The notes under the pieces were generated by a model, which saw nothing but the letters and a program-made list of their open reading frames with translations, was not told the origin of the DNA and did not search any database. The position numbers were made by a program, and so were the translations under genes. A stretch of 64,000 nucleotides of DNA from UBA5109 sp038148435 (GTDB lineage: Bacteria; Pseudomonadota; Gammaproteobacteria; Pseudomonadales; Pseudohongiellaceae): the NCBI GenBank assembly GCA_038148435.1, contig JAYQVM010000001.1:1-64000 (forward strand), read 5' to 3'. Shown here piece by piece: positions 8,070 to 17,312 of the stretch (position 1 is the first letter of the stretch; every line of letters starts with the position of its first letter).

Positions 8070-10178
8070 ATGGCAACCCCTTCAGTAAATACAAAGGTCA
8101 GTGAGGATAATATCCCTGGCCTTTTTTCTTATCCAAAATACTGGGCAGAATGTTACGGAACTGCGCCATTTTTGCCGATGTCCCGCCAGGAGATGGATGA
8201 ACTGGGTTGGGATTCCTGCGACATCATCATTGTTACCGGTGACGCCTATGTGGACCACCCCAGTTTTGGCATGGCAGTCATCGGTCGTTTTCTTGAAGCA
8301 CAGGGTTTCAGAGTAGGTATTATCGCTCAGCCCCGCTGGCAGAACTGTGAAGACTTTATGGCGCTCGGCAAACCAAATCTATTTTTCGGCATTACAGCCG
8401 GCAACATGGATTCAATGATTAACCGATACACTGCCGACCTGCGCCAGCGTAGTGATGATGCCTATACACCCAATAATGAGGGCGGCAAACGTCCGGATCG
8501 GGCTGTGATTGTTTACTCACAAAAGTGCCGAGAAGCTTATAAAGATGTTCCGCTGGTCATCGGCGGCATTGAAGCCAGTCTGCGGCGTATTGCGCAATAC
8601 GATTACTGGAGCGACAAAGTTCGGCAATCCCTACTGATAGATGCGGGAGCAGATATCCTATTGTTCGGTAATGCAGAAAGGGCCATAGCGTCCATTGCGC
8701 ATGGGCTTTCAGAAGGGCGCAGCATCGAGGAAATGCATGATATTCGGGGTACGGTAATCATCAGGGAATCCGTTCCGGCAGGCTGGACAGAAATCGATTC
8801 CACCCGCATAGACTGGCCCGGCAAAATTGAACAGATGCCCAACCCATATGAATATAAGCAGACCCAAGTGGGTGAAACCACACAGAGCAGCAATGAGCAG
8901 GCTGTCAGAATCATTCCCTTGCCCTTGCAGGGCAAACATGAACTTTCGCTGGAAAATACCTGCGTGCGTCTACCTTCCTTTGAAAAAGTGAGAAATGACC
9001 CGGTGCTCTATGCTCATGCCTCGAGGGTGCTGCACCAGGAGGCCAGTCCCTATAACGGCAGAGTACTGGTGCAGAAACACGGTACACGTGAAATCTGGGT
9101 AAGCCGTCCGCCAGTTCCACTCAGCACTGCGGAAATTGATGCTGTGTTTGACTTGCCTTATCAACGATGTCCGCATCCACATTATGGTGAGGCGACGATC
9201 CCTGCCTATGACATGATAAAGACCTCGGTGAATATTATGCGAGGCTGTTTTGGTGGCTGTAGTTTTTGCTCTATAACCGAACATGAGGGCAGAATTATCC
9301 AAAGTCGCTCAAAAGAATCTATTCTGGCAGAGATTGAGCAGATTCGGGAAAAGGTTCCTGGGTTCACAGGGGTGATTTCTGATCTGGGTGGACCTACAGC
9401 CAACATGTACGGCCTGAATTGCCAGAGCCCTGAAATCGAAAAACGCTGTAGGCGTTTATCCTGTGTCTACCCAAGTATTTGCAAGCACCTAAAGACAGAC
9501 CATTCGCAGACGACACAGCTTTATCGTGAAGCTAGAAAGATCGAGGGCGTTAAAAAAATTCTTATCGCCTCCGGCCTGCGTTATGACCTAGCCCTGCGTG
9601 ATAAGGAATATATTCGTGAACTGGTCACTCATCATGTGGGGGGCTATCTGAAAATTGCACCGGAGCACAGTGAAGATGGTCCCCTGCAGCAGATGATGAA
9701 ACCCAGCATCGAACTGTATGAGGAATTCAAAGAGCTGTTTGATGAATTTTCCGCGCAGGCAGGAAAAAAACAATACCTGATACCCTATTTTATTGCGGCT
9801 CATCCAGGGTCCAAAGATGAAGATATGCTGCAGCTGGCGCTCTGGCTAAAGAAGCATAAGTTCAAGCCGGATCAGGTACAGACCTTTTATCCCTCGCCCA
9901 TGGCCTTAGCCACAGCGATGTATTTTTCCGGCAGGAATCCATTAAAAAAATTGCGTTACAAAAGTGACAAACTCTATGTACCTAAAGAGCTCGCCCAGCG
10001 TCGTCTGCAGAAAGCATTTTTGCGTTATCACGATGAGGCGAATTGGCCGATGTTACGTGAATCTCTGGAAAAAATGGGGCGTCAGGATTTAATCGGTAAT
10101 GGTAAGGAGCAGTTGATTCCGGCTGATAATAAGAATAACAAGTGGCCACGTCGACAAAGCAGGCACAAAAGAGCCTAG
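8070..10178 (+). CDS. ygiQ: YgiQ family radical-SAM protein
   Basis: A 702-residue protein with an N-terminal YgiQ domain (about 10-330, with VTGDAYVDHPSFG near the start), a radical-SAM core with C393-x3-C397-x2-C400 in GCFGGCSFCSITEHEG, and a basic C-terminal tail. Members occur in most gammaproteobacteria, but the substrate is not established. The domain order and length match the family. It is flanked by about 150 bp upstream without a recognisable promoter and by 243 bp downstream. Confidence 0.93.
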   Translation: MATPSVNTKVSEDNIPGLFSYPKYWAECYGTAPFLPMSRQEMDELGWDSCDIIIVTGDAYVDHPSFGMAVIGRFLEAQGFRVGIIAQPRWQNCEDFMALGKPNLFFGITAGNMDSMINRYTADLRQRSDDAYTPNNEGGKRPDRAVIVYSQKCREAYKDVPLVIGGIEASLRRIAQYDYWSDKVRQSLLIDAGADILLFGNAERAIASIAHGLSEGRSIEEMHDIRGTVIIRESVPAGWTEIDSTRIDWPGKIEQMPNPYEYKQTQVGETTQSSNEQAVRIIPLPLQGKHELSLENTCVRLPSFEKVRNDPVLYAHASRVLHQEASPYNGRVLVQKHGTREIWVSRPPVPLSTAEIDAVFDLPYQRCPHPHYGEATIPAYDMIKTSVNIMRGCFGGCSFCSITEHEGRIIQSRSKESILAEIEQIREKVPGFTGVISDLGGPTANMYGLNCQSPEIEKRCRRLSCVYPSICKHLKTDHSQTTQLYREARKIEGVKKILIASGLRYDLALRDKEYIRELVTHHVGGYLKIAPEHSEDGPLQQMMKPSIELYEEFKELFDEFSAQAGKKQYLIPYFIAAHPGSKDEDMLQLALWLKKHKFKPDQVQTFYPSPMALATAMYFSGRNPLKKLRYKSDKLYVPKELAQRRLQKAFLRYHDEANWPMLRESLEKMGRQDLIGNGKEQLIPADNKNNKWPRRQSRHKRA

Positions 10179-10421
10179 TCTGATGTGATTCGAACTGCTT
10201 TCCACTATTTATCATCAGGATATTCTAGCATTGAGCTATAGCTTGACCATTGCAGAAGTATCCAGACTCTTCAAGTTGAAAACAGGAGTTCTAACACCCC
10301 GATGCTTATAGCATGAGAGCTATTAACAGCTACGTTTTATTGATCTTGAAACAGATTCAGAACGGCCTGTTAAATTAGCTAGCGAGTGTTCGTATGATGG
10401 ACAACTAGGCACATAAGTGTT

Positions 10422-11465
10422 TTAAATATTCCTGCTATCACCGTTGTTATCATTGAACTTCTGATCTATCCATGATTCCAGACAGTTTATCCATTCAGTG
10501 CTGTCATTAAGGCAAGGTAGGTATATTAGCTCCTTACCACCGGCAGCCAGAAAAGTTTCCCGTCCCTGTATATCTATCTCTTCCAGAGTTTCCAGACAGT
10601 CCGTTACAAAAGCTGGGCAAAGGACCAATAATTTTTTTACGCCTTGCCGAGCTAGCTTGACCAACGTTTCTTCAGTGCTGGGCTCTAGCCACTTGGCTCT
10701 CCCCAGCCTTGATTGATAGGCAATGGTGTATTGATCTTCATTCAGGCCTACCTGTTTGGAAAAACACTGGGTTGTACTAATGACCTGATGTCGATAGCAG
10801 CTTGCATGAGCAGGAGAGGGATTAGAGCAGCAGTTCTCACTTTTGAGACAGTGTGAACCTGTCGAGTCAGCCTTGATGATATGTGATTCTGGCAAGCCAT
10901 GATAACTGAACAGCACGTGGTCAAACTCATTCTCAAGTGCCGACTGTGCTGAAGTCTTCAGAGCGTGGATGTAGGCATCATTATTATAAAAAGGTGGTAG
11001 TACCGAAAAATTAAGCATTAGTTTTTTCTTACGGATTGTGCGTTCCACTTCATGAATGACGGTAAGAACGGTGCTATCTGCATAATGCGGATAAAGCGGA
11101 ATCACTAGCAGGTCTCTTACACCATCAGTGCTCAATCTTTTCAGCTCATTGGCTATAGAAGGATTACCATAACGCATGGCAAGACCGACCGGCAGGCTAA
11201 TTTTTGACTGCAGGGTAGTCTGTAGTTTTCTGGATAGTACCAGAAGAGGTGAACCTTCATCGGTCCATACCGATTGATAGGCATGCGCGCTTGCTGCGGG
11301 TCGCCTGGGTAATACAAATAAATAGACAATCAGTGCTCGCAAAAGCCAGGGTAGCTGGATAACATGGCGATCCATCAGAAACTCTCTCAGGTAGGCCCTG
11401 ACCTGAGGAATTTTCGGAGAGTCAGGTGTTCCCAGATTAATTAATAGTACGGCTTTGTCCTTCAT
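10422..11465 (-). CDS. hemH: Ferrochelatase
   Basis: HemH inserts Fe2+ into protoporphyrin IX, the last step of heme synthesis. The protein begins MKDKAVLLINLGTPDSP, contains the catalytic-His segment FSYHGLPESH, and has the C-terminal domain expected of the family. Between them is a cysteine-rich insertion (C-x6-CC-x9-C pattern) of the kind associated with [2Fe-2S] binding in some bacterial ferrochelatases; that use here is inference. An open frame extends to 11582, but it would run into the divergent srkA gene, so I take the ATG at 11465. Starts at 11516 or 11531 cannot be excluded. Confidence 0.93.
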   Translation of the reverse strand: MKDKAVLLINLGTPDSPKIPQVRAYLREFLMDRHVIQLPWLLRALIVYLFVLPRRPAASAHAYQSVWTDEGSPLLVLSRKLQTTLQSKISLPVGLAMRYGNPSIANELKRLSTDGVRDLLVIPLYPHYADSTVLTVIHEVERTIRKKKLMLNFSVLPPFYNNDAYIHALKTSAQSALENEFDHVLFSYHGLPESHIIKADSTGSHCLKSENCCSNPSPAHASCYRHQVISTTQCFSKQVGLNEDQYTIAYQSRLGRAKWLEPSTEETLVKLARQGVKKLLVLCPAFVTDCLETLEEIDIQGRETFLAAGGKELIYLPCLNDSTEWINCLESWIDQKFNDNNGDSRNI

Positions 11466-11529
11466 ATCTATTATTCTGCTAGTCTGTTCTAATTCACTAT
11501 TGTAGCGCTTTTTCATAGTGAAATGATTC

Positions 11530-12522
11530 ATGGAAGCAGGTTTCACACATCCCTTTGCCAGACTCAGCCCGGAGTTGGTCATAGCTGCCGTTGAAAGTAG
11601 CGGTTTGCTCAGCGATGCGAGGATTCTGGGCCTGAACTCCTATGAAAACCGTGTCTATCAGGTGGGTATCGAAGATGCATCACCTGTGATTGTTAAATTT
11701 TATCGACCTCAGCGCTGGAGCAGTGCCCAGATTCAGGAAGAACATGATTTTTCTTTGGAGCTGGCAGCTCTGGAGATTCCTGTAGTACCGCCACTCAGAC
11801 AGGCTGATGGGCGCTCTTTGCTGGAATTTGAGGGTTTCCGTTTTGCCATATTTGAACGCAAGGGAGGTTATGCTCCGGAATTTGATCGGCCAGAAAATCT
11901 CAAAATGATGGGGCGTTTTCTCGGTCGCCTACACCAGGCCGGAGCCATCCACGAATTCCAGACCAGGCCAGCCTTTACGACAGACCGTTTTGCGGAAAAA
12001 AGTGCTGCCTACCTTCTCGAGCATGATTTTATACCGCTGGAATTACAACAGGCTTATGAGTCCCTGAGCCGAGATCTCATCGTGCGAATGCATGAATTGG
12101 AGCGCGGGAGCAGCAGGCCCAGATACATTCGAGTGCACGGTGATTGTCATGTTGGTAATATCCTTTGGCGTGATGATACTGTCCATTTTGTAGATCTGGA
12201 TGATTGCATGATGGCACCAGCATTACAGGATTTGTGGATGTTGCTCTCGGGTCAGCGGCAACAGCGTATGCGACAGCTGACACTGCTGATGGAGGGATAT
12301 GAGGAATTTTACCATTTCAATCCAGCCGAGCTAGTTTTACTGGAAAGTTTCAGGACCCTGCGCCAGATGAATTATAGTGCCTGGCTGGCAAGGCGCTGGG
12401 ATGATCCTGCATTTCCTCGTAACTTTCCCTGGTTCAATACAGCCAAATACTGGGCCGATCACATACTGGAGCTTCGAGAGCAATTAGCAGCTCTGGACGA
12501 GCCCCCCCTGCATCTTTATTAA
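11530..12522 (+). CDS. srkA: Stress response kinase A (YihE/SrkA)
   Basis: A 330-residue APH-fold protein kinase. The catalytic loop H203-G-D205-CHVGNIL and the metal-binding VDLDD (221-225) are present, as is the C-terminal RQMNYSAWLARRW segment typical of YihE. In E. coli SrkA protects cells from stress-induced death, partly by countering MazEF-linked programmes and after Cpx activation. It is divergent from hemH, and the two 5' ends are less than 70 bp apart or overlap, so their promoters must be interleaved. Confidence 0.9.
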   Translation: MEAGFTHPFARLSPELVIAAVESSGLLSDARILGLNSYENRVYQVGIEDASPVIVKFYRPQRWSSAQIQEEHDFSLELAALEIPVVPPLRQADGRSLLEFEGFRFAIFERKGGYAPEFDRPENLKMMGRFLGRLHQAGAIHEFQTRPAFTTDRFAEKSAAYLLEHDFIPLELQQAYESLSRDLIVRMHELERGSSRPRYIRVHGDCHVGNILWRDDTVHFVDLDDCMMAPALQDLWMLLSGQRQQRMRQLTLLMEGYEEFYHFNPAELVLLESFRTLRQMNYSAWLARRWDDPAFPRNFPWFNTAKYWADHILELREQLAALDEPPLHLY

Positions 12523-12699
12523 ATCCTAGAGATAGTTGAGAAGCTGACATGTCCGAATGGATATTTTCATCCGGAGCCTGGGTAACGCTGTAAACTTATG
12601 TTGATAACTTTATAAGCAATTACGTGGGCATACTTGACAATATGTCTGAAGAATTTGATGTGATAAAAGTCGGGCTTTCAATGCCAGTCAGGCACTCTA

Positions 12700-13950
12700 T
12701 CAGTTAAATATCGGCATTAACTGATTGGCTTTAGAAATGAAGGTATGGCTTGACTTGTATTGCTGCAGTTCATGATAGCTGATGGAGCTTAGGCCATTAT
12801 CCCTGAGCCAGTGAATCAGTTTCAGGCTCCGCAAGGCATCAAACCAGTCGTGCAAATGTTTTTCAAAAACTGCATCAGTGCTGGCGTGTTTGCGGGCATG
12901 CAAGACTGTATCCTCGAAGCCAGTTTTTTCTAAGTATTTCAATAAAAGCTCATCCGAAATCAGGGTCTGCCAATGCTGAGTTTGTCTGAAGTGAGGAAAG
13001 CGCTCTAGCAATAGCTTCAGGTATTCAAAGCAGTTTGGATGATAGAAGTCATAGCTCCGCTTCGGCTCGTTCAGGCGGATAATCTGCTGTAAAGCCGGCC
13101 CGGTACCGAAGGGTACCCGGCTGGAAATTCGGCTAGAAATCAGCAACTCTTCTGAATCCAGCTGTTTTACGGGAGCGAGCTTCACCAGCTTATTGAGCAA
13201 ATAAAAGTCCTCGGCTCCACTGCGTTTGGGAAAGCCACGAACCTTTGCATAAAACTGATGATTAATCAGTAGGGTGCTGCCAATGGTGTAGTAGGCATAG
13301 GGGGATCCTGCGTGAGCGAGCCCCGCCAGATAGTAATGCAGGGAATACTCATATAGGTGCATGGCCTGCTGCAATAAGGAGTCCGGGTTTAGCACATGTC
13401 TAAAGCGGTAAATGGCCGCCGCAAAGGTCGGATCCGGTTTCTGCTCGAAGTAATCATCCGGCAGTGTGACATCGGCATCGGTATTGTGGATCCATTTTGA
13501 CTCAATGCGTGCATCGGCAATCAGTTTACAGGCCAGGTCACAGGCTATTTTACGTGCCTTTCCAACCCCTTCATGGGCAAGCAGCCCAAAACGTTGAATC
13601 AATAGAAGATGAGAATTATCTGTATTAAGTTGCAGAAGGTGGCAGGTGTTATCAATTTCATGCTCGAGCGGGAAGTTTTTTATCAAGGTTTGTGCAAGTT
13701 CCTGTGTACGATGTTTGCCTTCTTCAGCCAGCGAATCGGCAGGGCTATTGAAAACCAGGATGCAGAGTAGTTCAGATTCCTTTTGCAGACGCTGTAATAG
13801 TGGTGGTAGCAGTTCAGCTTCATCATAGACCGGTATGCAAACCACCTGCTGCCAGTGCTGGCTCAGGCTGGCGGCAAGACCAATCTCGTCTTCTGCATAA
13901 AGTCTCAGGTATTTATCTAATGGGCTGGGCCTGCGCTCAGTCATTCCCAA
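12700..13950 (-). CDS. Glycosyltransferase-like (GT-A) protein
   Basis: A 416-residue soluble protein. The N-terminal part reads CIPVYDEAELLPPLLQRL, as in family-2 glycosyltransferases, and a DxD-type motif occurs in WIHNTDADVTLPDDYF, expected to bind a metal-nucleotide sugar. A later segment, GFPKRSGAEDFYLLNKL, resembles the acceptor-side region of GT2 enzymes. No membrane helix is evident. The acceptor and sugar are unknown. It starts 3 bp after miaE ends, so it is probably cotranscribed with miaE and the desaturase gene. The ATG at 13944 is an alternative start. Confidence 0.6.
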   Translation of the reverse strand: MGMTERRPSPLDKYLRLYAEDEIGLAASLSQHWQQVVCIPVYDEAELLPPLLQRLQKESELLCILVFNSPADSLAEEGKHRTQELAQTLIKNFPLEHEIDNTCHLLQLNTDNSHLLLIQRFGLLAHEGVGKARKIACDLACKLIADARIESKWIHNTDADVTLPDDYFEQKPDPTFAAAIYRFRHVLNPDSLLQQAMHLYEYSLHYYLAGLAHAGSPYAYYTIGSTLLINHQFYAKVRGFPKRSGAEDFYLLNKLVKLAPVKQLDSEELLISSRISSRVPFGTGPALQQIIRLNEPKRSYDFYHPNCFEYLKLLLERFPHFRQTQHWQTLISDELLLKYLEKTGFEDTVLHARKHASTDAVFEKHLHDWFDALRSLKLIHWLRDNGLSSISYHELQQYKSSHTFISKANQLMPIFN

Positions 13951-13953
13951 GTA

Positions 13954-14529
13954 TCAGTGCAAGGCTGCTCGTAGCGGAAGAGTGCCGATAATATTAGCTT
14001 CAATAGCTAACAGTTCCTGTAGACGCGGTGCTATTTGTTCAGGCTGGCATAACTGTTCAGCGAGTGACAGAAACAGCTGGTAGTGTCGAGCTTCCGATTT
14101 ATTGATGTTTCCATAGAAGAGTTTGAGTTCTCCTTCAGGCAGCGCATCAGCAATCATTCCAAAACGTTCAGCACCACGCGCTTCGATGATGCTGGCAATC
14201 AGCAAGCGGTCCATCAGATAGGCCTCCGACCCGCGGTTCATGGCTTTTTGAAGTTTATTCACATAATCATCCTTACTATCAGCGCCTGCCTGCAGACCTT
14301 TTTGTAGCATTATTTCCATGACCTCTCGAAAGTGGGCCAGTTCTTCCAGAGCCAAATTAATCATGGCACGCAGAAGGAGTGGTTTGTCGGGATAATGTGA
14401 AACCAGAGAGAGCGCCATGCCCGAAGCTTTTTTTTCACAGGAAGCATGGTCAAGCAGAAAGCTATCGAAGTCGTTTAGTACACAATCCAACCAAGCCCGG
14501 GATGAAACGACACGCAGTTTAAAATCCAT
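13954..14529 (-). CDS. miaE: tRNA-(ms2io6A)-hydroxylase MiaE
   Basis: MiaE is a ferritin-like diiron monooxygenase that hydroxylates ms2i6A37 to ms2io6A37 using O2. The 191-residue protein has the expected metal ligands: E62/E63 and H66 in EELAHF, E116 and E121 in EARGAERF, and E146/H149 in SEARHY. The substrate is made by MiaB, encoded at 6136-7458 in this window. It lies between the desaturase gene (9 bp upstream) and the glycosyltransferase-like gene (3 bp downstream), both on the same strand. Confidence 0.93.
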   Translation of the reverse strand: MDFKLRVVSSRAWLDCVLNDFDSFLLDHASCEKKASGMALSLVSHYPDKPLLLRAMINLALEELAHFREVMEIMLQKGLQAGADSKDDYVNKLQKAMNRGSEAYLMDRLLIASIIEARGAERFGMIADALPEGELKLFYGNINKSEARHYQLFLSLAEQLCQPEQIAPRLQELLAIEANIIGTLPLRAALH

Positions 14530-14538
14530 AGGGTCTGT

Positions 14539-15699
14539 TTAGCCGGCTTGGGGAAGGGGCATTTGGGGAAAATTGTTTAGTAGTGCTTTCCAGCTTTTAC
14601 GCTGAGTATCAAGTCGCACCTTGAGCTCCTGGTAACGTTGTTGTAAGTGCTCGATATCAAGTTTATGCAGTTTGTTTTGCAGTTCTTTGGATTTGCTTTC
14701 ATACCATTGCTGCCGAGCTTCTGCCCAGTGATTAAGGGTTTGAATCAGGCTGTTGTATTCCGACTCCAGTTGAGTTCGCCACTTTCCGGGAGCCAGCATT
14801 TTTTCACATTTGGCCAGAGCACTTTGATATTGTGTATCCAATCGGGTTCTTTCCTGTCGCCAGACAGAACAGGTACGCAAGTTTGAGGTCAGTTTTATCC
14901 AGGAACAAGCCTTGATAAGCCATTTGGTCGGGTCGTAGTGGTACCACTTGATGCCATTCCGATAATCCCAGGCAAAGGTATGATGATAGTTATGGTAACC
15001 CTCACCGTAGGTCAGCAGCGCAATCAAACCATTATCGCGGGCCGTCTGTTTCGAGTCATAATTTCTACTGCCCCAGATATGGGCAGCCGAATTGATCAGG
15101 TAAGTAAAATGCTGACTTAGCACCAGACGCAGGAAACCCAGCAGCAGGAGACTGCCCCAGATGTCAGCATGAACAAAACCAATCAGCAGCGGAAGACCCA
15201 GGTTCATCATCAGGGTTAGCGGCACATAATATTTTCGCTGCCACACCAGTATCGGGTCCTTGAACAGGTCTCCTACATTCGAAAGATCCATTTTAGTGCT
15301 CTCGTATCGACGAAGCATCCAGCCAAAGTGTGAATACCAGAAACCAAGACCAGCGGAATAGGGGTCCTTTTCATTGTTGTCAGCATACAAGTGATGTCGA
15401 CGATGATCTGCTGCCCACACGATACAGTTATTTTGCAGCGCACAGGCGCCGCCAAGCGCGAAGATAACTCTAAGTAAGGGGTGCGCCTGATAGGCTTTGT
15501 GCGACCAGAGGCGGTGATAACCGGCCGTTATGGACATTTCGCAGAAAGTTATCAGCACAAGAAACCAGAGCCACTCATACAGGTCGTAGCCATGGGTAAA
15601 GCCATACCATGGAACAAGCGTCAGGGCGACCATTGGAGGAATGCATAGTACCAGCAGGTTAATCCAGATAATCGATGGTTTTTGAGAACTTGATTGCAT
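14539..15699 (-). CDS. Acyl-CoA delta-9-type fatty acid desaturase
   Basis: A 386-residue membrane desaturase with three histidine boxes: H62-RLWS-H67, HRRHH (99-103) and HNYHH near 237. These bind the diiron centre that inserts a cis double bond in a saturated acyl chain. Four hydrophobic segments fit the family. The last 110 residues are charged and alpha-helical, probably a coiled coil. The protein therefore probably adjusts membrane fluidity aerobically. It is followed after 9 bp by miaE, another O2-dependent diiron enzyme. Confidence 0.9.
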   Translation of the reverse strand: MQSSSQKPSIIWINLLVLCIPPMVALTLVPWYGFTHGYDLYEWLWFLVLITFCEMSITAGYHRLWSHKAYQAHPLLRVIFALGGACALQNNCIVWAADHRRHHLYADNNEKDPYSAGLGFWYSHFGWMLRRYESTKMDLSNVGDLFKDPILVWQRKYYVPLTLMMNLGLPLLIGFVHADIWGSLLLLGFLRLVLSQHFTYLINSAAHIWGSRNYDSKQTARDNGLIALLTYGEGYHNYHHTFAWDYRNGIKWYHYDPTKWLIKACSWIKLTSNLRTCSVWRQERTRLDTQYQSALAKCEKMLAPGKWRTQLESEYNSLIQTLNHWAEARQQWYESKSKELQNKLHKLDIEHLQQRYQELKVRLDTQRKSWKALLNNFPQMPLPQAG

Positions 15700-15791
15700 T
15701 ATTATCCTAAACAGATTTATGACATTAGCGTTAGGCTGGAATTATTAAACAAAAGCAATGCCAGAGTAAAACTTCGATTAGCATTTGAATC

Positions 15792-15810
15792 CCCCGCGTT
15801 ACTAGCGGGG
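15792..15810 (+). repeat. Short inverted repeat before slyX
   Basis: CCCCGC and GCGGGG are separated by 7 nt, and the repeat ends 4 nt before the AGGAGG ribosome-binding site of slyX (15815-15820). It can fold into a 6-bp GC hairpin in the slyX leader. There is no T-run, so it is not an ordinary terminator. A role in translation is only a possibility. Confidence 0.5.
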
Positions 15811-15831
15811 ATACAGGAGGACGCCAATTAC

Positions 15832-16032
15832 ATGCAAGAGACCATCAACGATTTGCAAAGCAAACTCAGCTTTCATGAGCACACACTGTCAGAGCTTAAT
15901 GAAGTCCTGGTCGGCCAGCAGCAACAGATTGATAAACTGAACCTGCACCTTAAAATCCTTCAGGACAGGCTTGAAGGGATCGAACATACAATCCCTAACA
16001 CGCAGCAGGAAGAAAAACCACCGCATTACTAG
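15832..16032 (+). CDS. slyX: SlyX family protein
   Basis: A 66-residue protein that is almost entirely a coiled coil (heptads through LQSKLSFHEHTLSELNE and DKLNLHLKILQDRL), matching SlyX in length and pattern. SlyX is named from its place next to slyD in enterobacteria; its function is unknown. The start is set by a strong AGGAGG 11 nt before the ATG at 15832. The frame is open back to 15694, but that extension overlaps the divergent desaturase gene and is not coding-like. It is convergent with the cold-shock-domain gene. Confidence 0.85.
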   Translation: MQETINDLQSKLSFHEHTLSELNEVLVGQQQQIDKLNLHLKILQDRLEGIEHTIPNTQQEEKPPHY

Positions 16033-16052
16033 CCTGGGCAGGTGCAGGCAGC

Positions 16053-16466
16053 TTAATTGACCTTGCTGACGTCCTCAGCCTGTAAACCCTTGTCACCCTG
16101 TGTCACCGTGAATTCGACTTTCTGGCCCTGTTGTAGAATACGGTTACCACCTCCTTCAATTGAGTGAAAATGGACAAAAATATCTTCGCCACTTTCACGG
16201 GTAACAAATCCATAACCTTTACTGGGGCTGAACCATTTGACCGAACCGGTTTCTTTTCGACCCTGATTTTTTTTCTTTTTGCGACGACTAGGCTTTTTTT
16301 CAGCTTGGGGCCGGATAACCCAGAATGTTGTCAGACAGCCGCTGATAAGTGCAATGCTAAAGTAGGCCACCGGAGCCGGAAAAAGGCTGGCAAAATTAAG
16401 CACGAAGGCCAGCAGACTCAGTACAAACGCCATAATCAGTGCTGCAATAAATATTTTAGTATTCAT
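16053..16466 (-). CDS. Membrane-anchored cold-shock-domain protein
   Basis: A 137-residue protein with two predicted membrane helices (about 4-27 and 32-52), a strongly basic linker (53-72, with RRKKKK) and a C-terminal cold-shock domain (73-136). The RNA-binding motifs KGYGFV (83-88) and DIFVHF (95-100) are intact. A normal CspA has only the last part. The predicted product therefore tethers a single-strand nucleic-acid-binding domain to the cytoplasmic face of the inner membrane. It converges on slyX with a 20-bp gap and is divergent from efpL. Confidence 0.85.
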   Translation of the reverse strand: MNTKIFIAALIMAFVLSLLAFVLNFASLFPAPVAYFSIALISGCLTTFWVIRPQAEKKPSRRKKKKNQGRKETGSVKWFSPSKGYGFVTRESGEDIFVHFHSIEGGGNRILQQGQKVEFTVTQGDKGLQAEDVSKVN

Positions 16467-16592
16467 GAAATAAAACGTCTCTTTTACTGAAACATATTGT
16501 TTTAGCTAGAAATTTTGGAGTGCAAATGTTGAGTTATGCGTCCAGAAATAGCGCAACGATGATAACATTAATCAATTACACGGTTAAAGCAC

Positions 16593-16614
16593 AGCATGGA
16601 TGCCATGCTAGAAT
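16593..16614 (+). promoter_or_regulatory. Inverted repeat and -10-like box upstream of efpL
   Basis: AGCATGG and CCATGCT form a perfect 7-bp inverted repeat with a 3-nt spacer (16593-16609). It abuts a TAGAAT box (16609-16614) that could be the efpL -10 element. The repeat would overlap the promoter spacer, as a repressor operator does. No regulator is known to me for this site. Confidence 0.35.
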
Positions 16615-16659
16615 AAGCAACCGCAGAATGACTGTGGTATGAGCATCAAGGAGAACAGA

Positions 16660-17226
16660 ATGCCCAAGGCCAGTGAATTAAAAAGAGGAATGGTAGTCCT
16701 GATCAATACTGTCCCGCATGTTGTTAAGCAAGTAGAAGCCAAAAGTCCTTCTTCACGCGGTGCTACGACTCTCTACAAAGTTCGTTTCAATAATCTGCTG
16801 ACTGAGCAAAAGCTAGATGAATCCTTTAAGGGTGATGATCTCTTGGATGATGCAGACTGTGTCCGGATACCGATTCAGTTTTCCTACCAAAGCGACGATC
16901 AGTTTATATTCATGAATTCCGAAGATTATTCGCAGTATGAAGTTGATGCCGATGAACTCAAAGAATTGACACCTTATATCACGGCTGGGCTGGAAGGAAT
17001 GATTGGCCTCATGCAGGATGACAAACTGCTCAGCATTGAGCTGCCGCAATCAGTAGAGCTGCAGATTATTGACACACCACCACCCATTAGGGGTGCGAGT
17101 GCGGCGGCTCGGACCAAAACAGCAAAACTCAGTACCGGTCTTGAGGTGCAGGTGCCGGAATACATGGAGCAGGGTGAGGTAATTAAAGTGAACACGATTA
17201 CGGGAAAATTTATGTCCCGTGCTTGA
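16660..17226 (+). CDS. efpL: Elongation factor P-like protein EfpL (YeiP)
   Basis: A 188-residue translation factor with the three beta-barrel domains of EF-P (KOW-like N-terminus, central EF-P and C-terminal OB domains). It aligns with E. coli YeiP throughout: SPSSRGATTLYKVRF, FKGDDL, GASAAARTKTAKLSTGL and VPEYMEQGE. The loop that reaches the peptidyl-transferase centre carries R33, as in EfpL/YeiP, not the lysine of the EpmA-modified EF-P type. The ATG at 16660 is supported by AAGGAG (16648-16653). EfpL helps ribosomes through stalling motifs such as polyproline. Confidence 0.93.
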   Translation: MPKASELKRGMVVLINTVPHVVKQVEAKSPSSRGATTLYKVRFNNLLTEQKLDESFKGDDLLDDADCVRIPIQFSYQSDDQFIFMNSEDYSQYEVDADELKELTPYITAGLEGMIGLMQDDKLLSIELPQSVELQIIDTPPPIRGASAAARTKTAKLSTGLEVQVPEYMEQGEVIKVNTITGKFMSRA

Positions 17227-17312
17227 ATCGGTCTATTGTGCCAGGCCATTACTCGTTGAGGGCTGATTTGATATGGCTCATTTGCTGAGTCCCGCAAGTG
17301 ATCGGTTTGGCC

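Noticed and set aside
11466..11582. Long N-terminal extension of hemH
   Set aside because: It overlaps the divergent srkA start and precedes the conserved MKDKAVLLINLGTP beginning.
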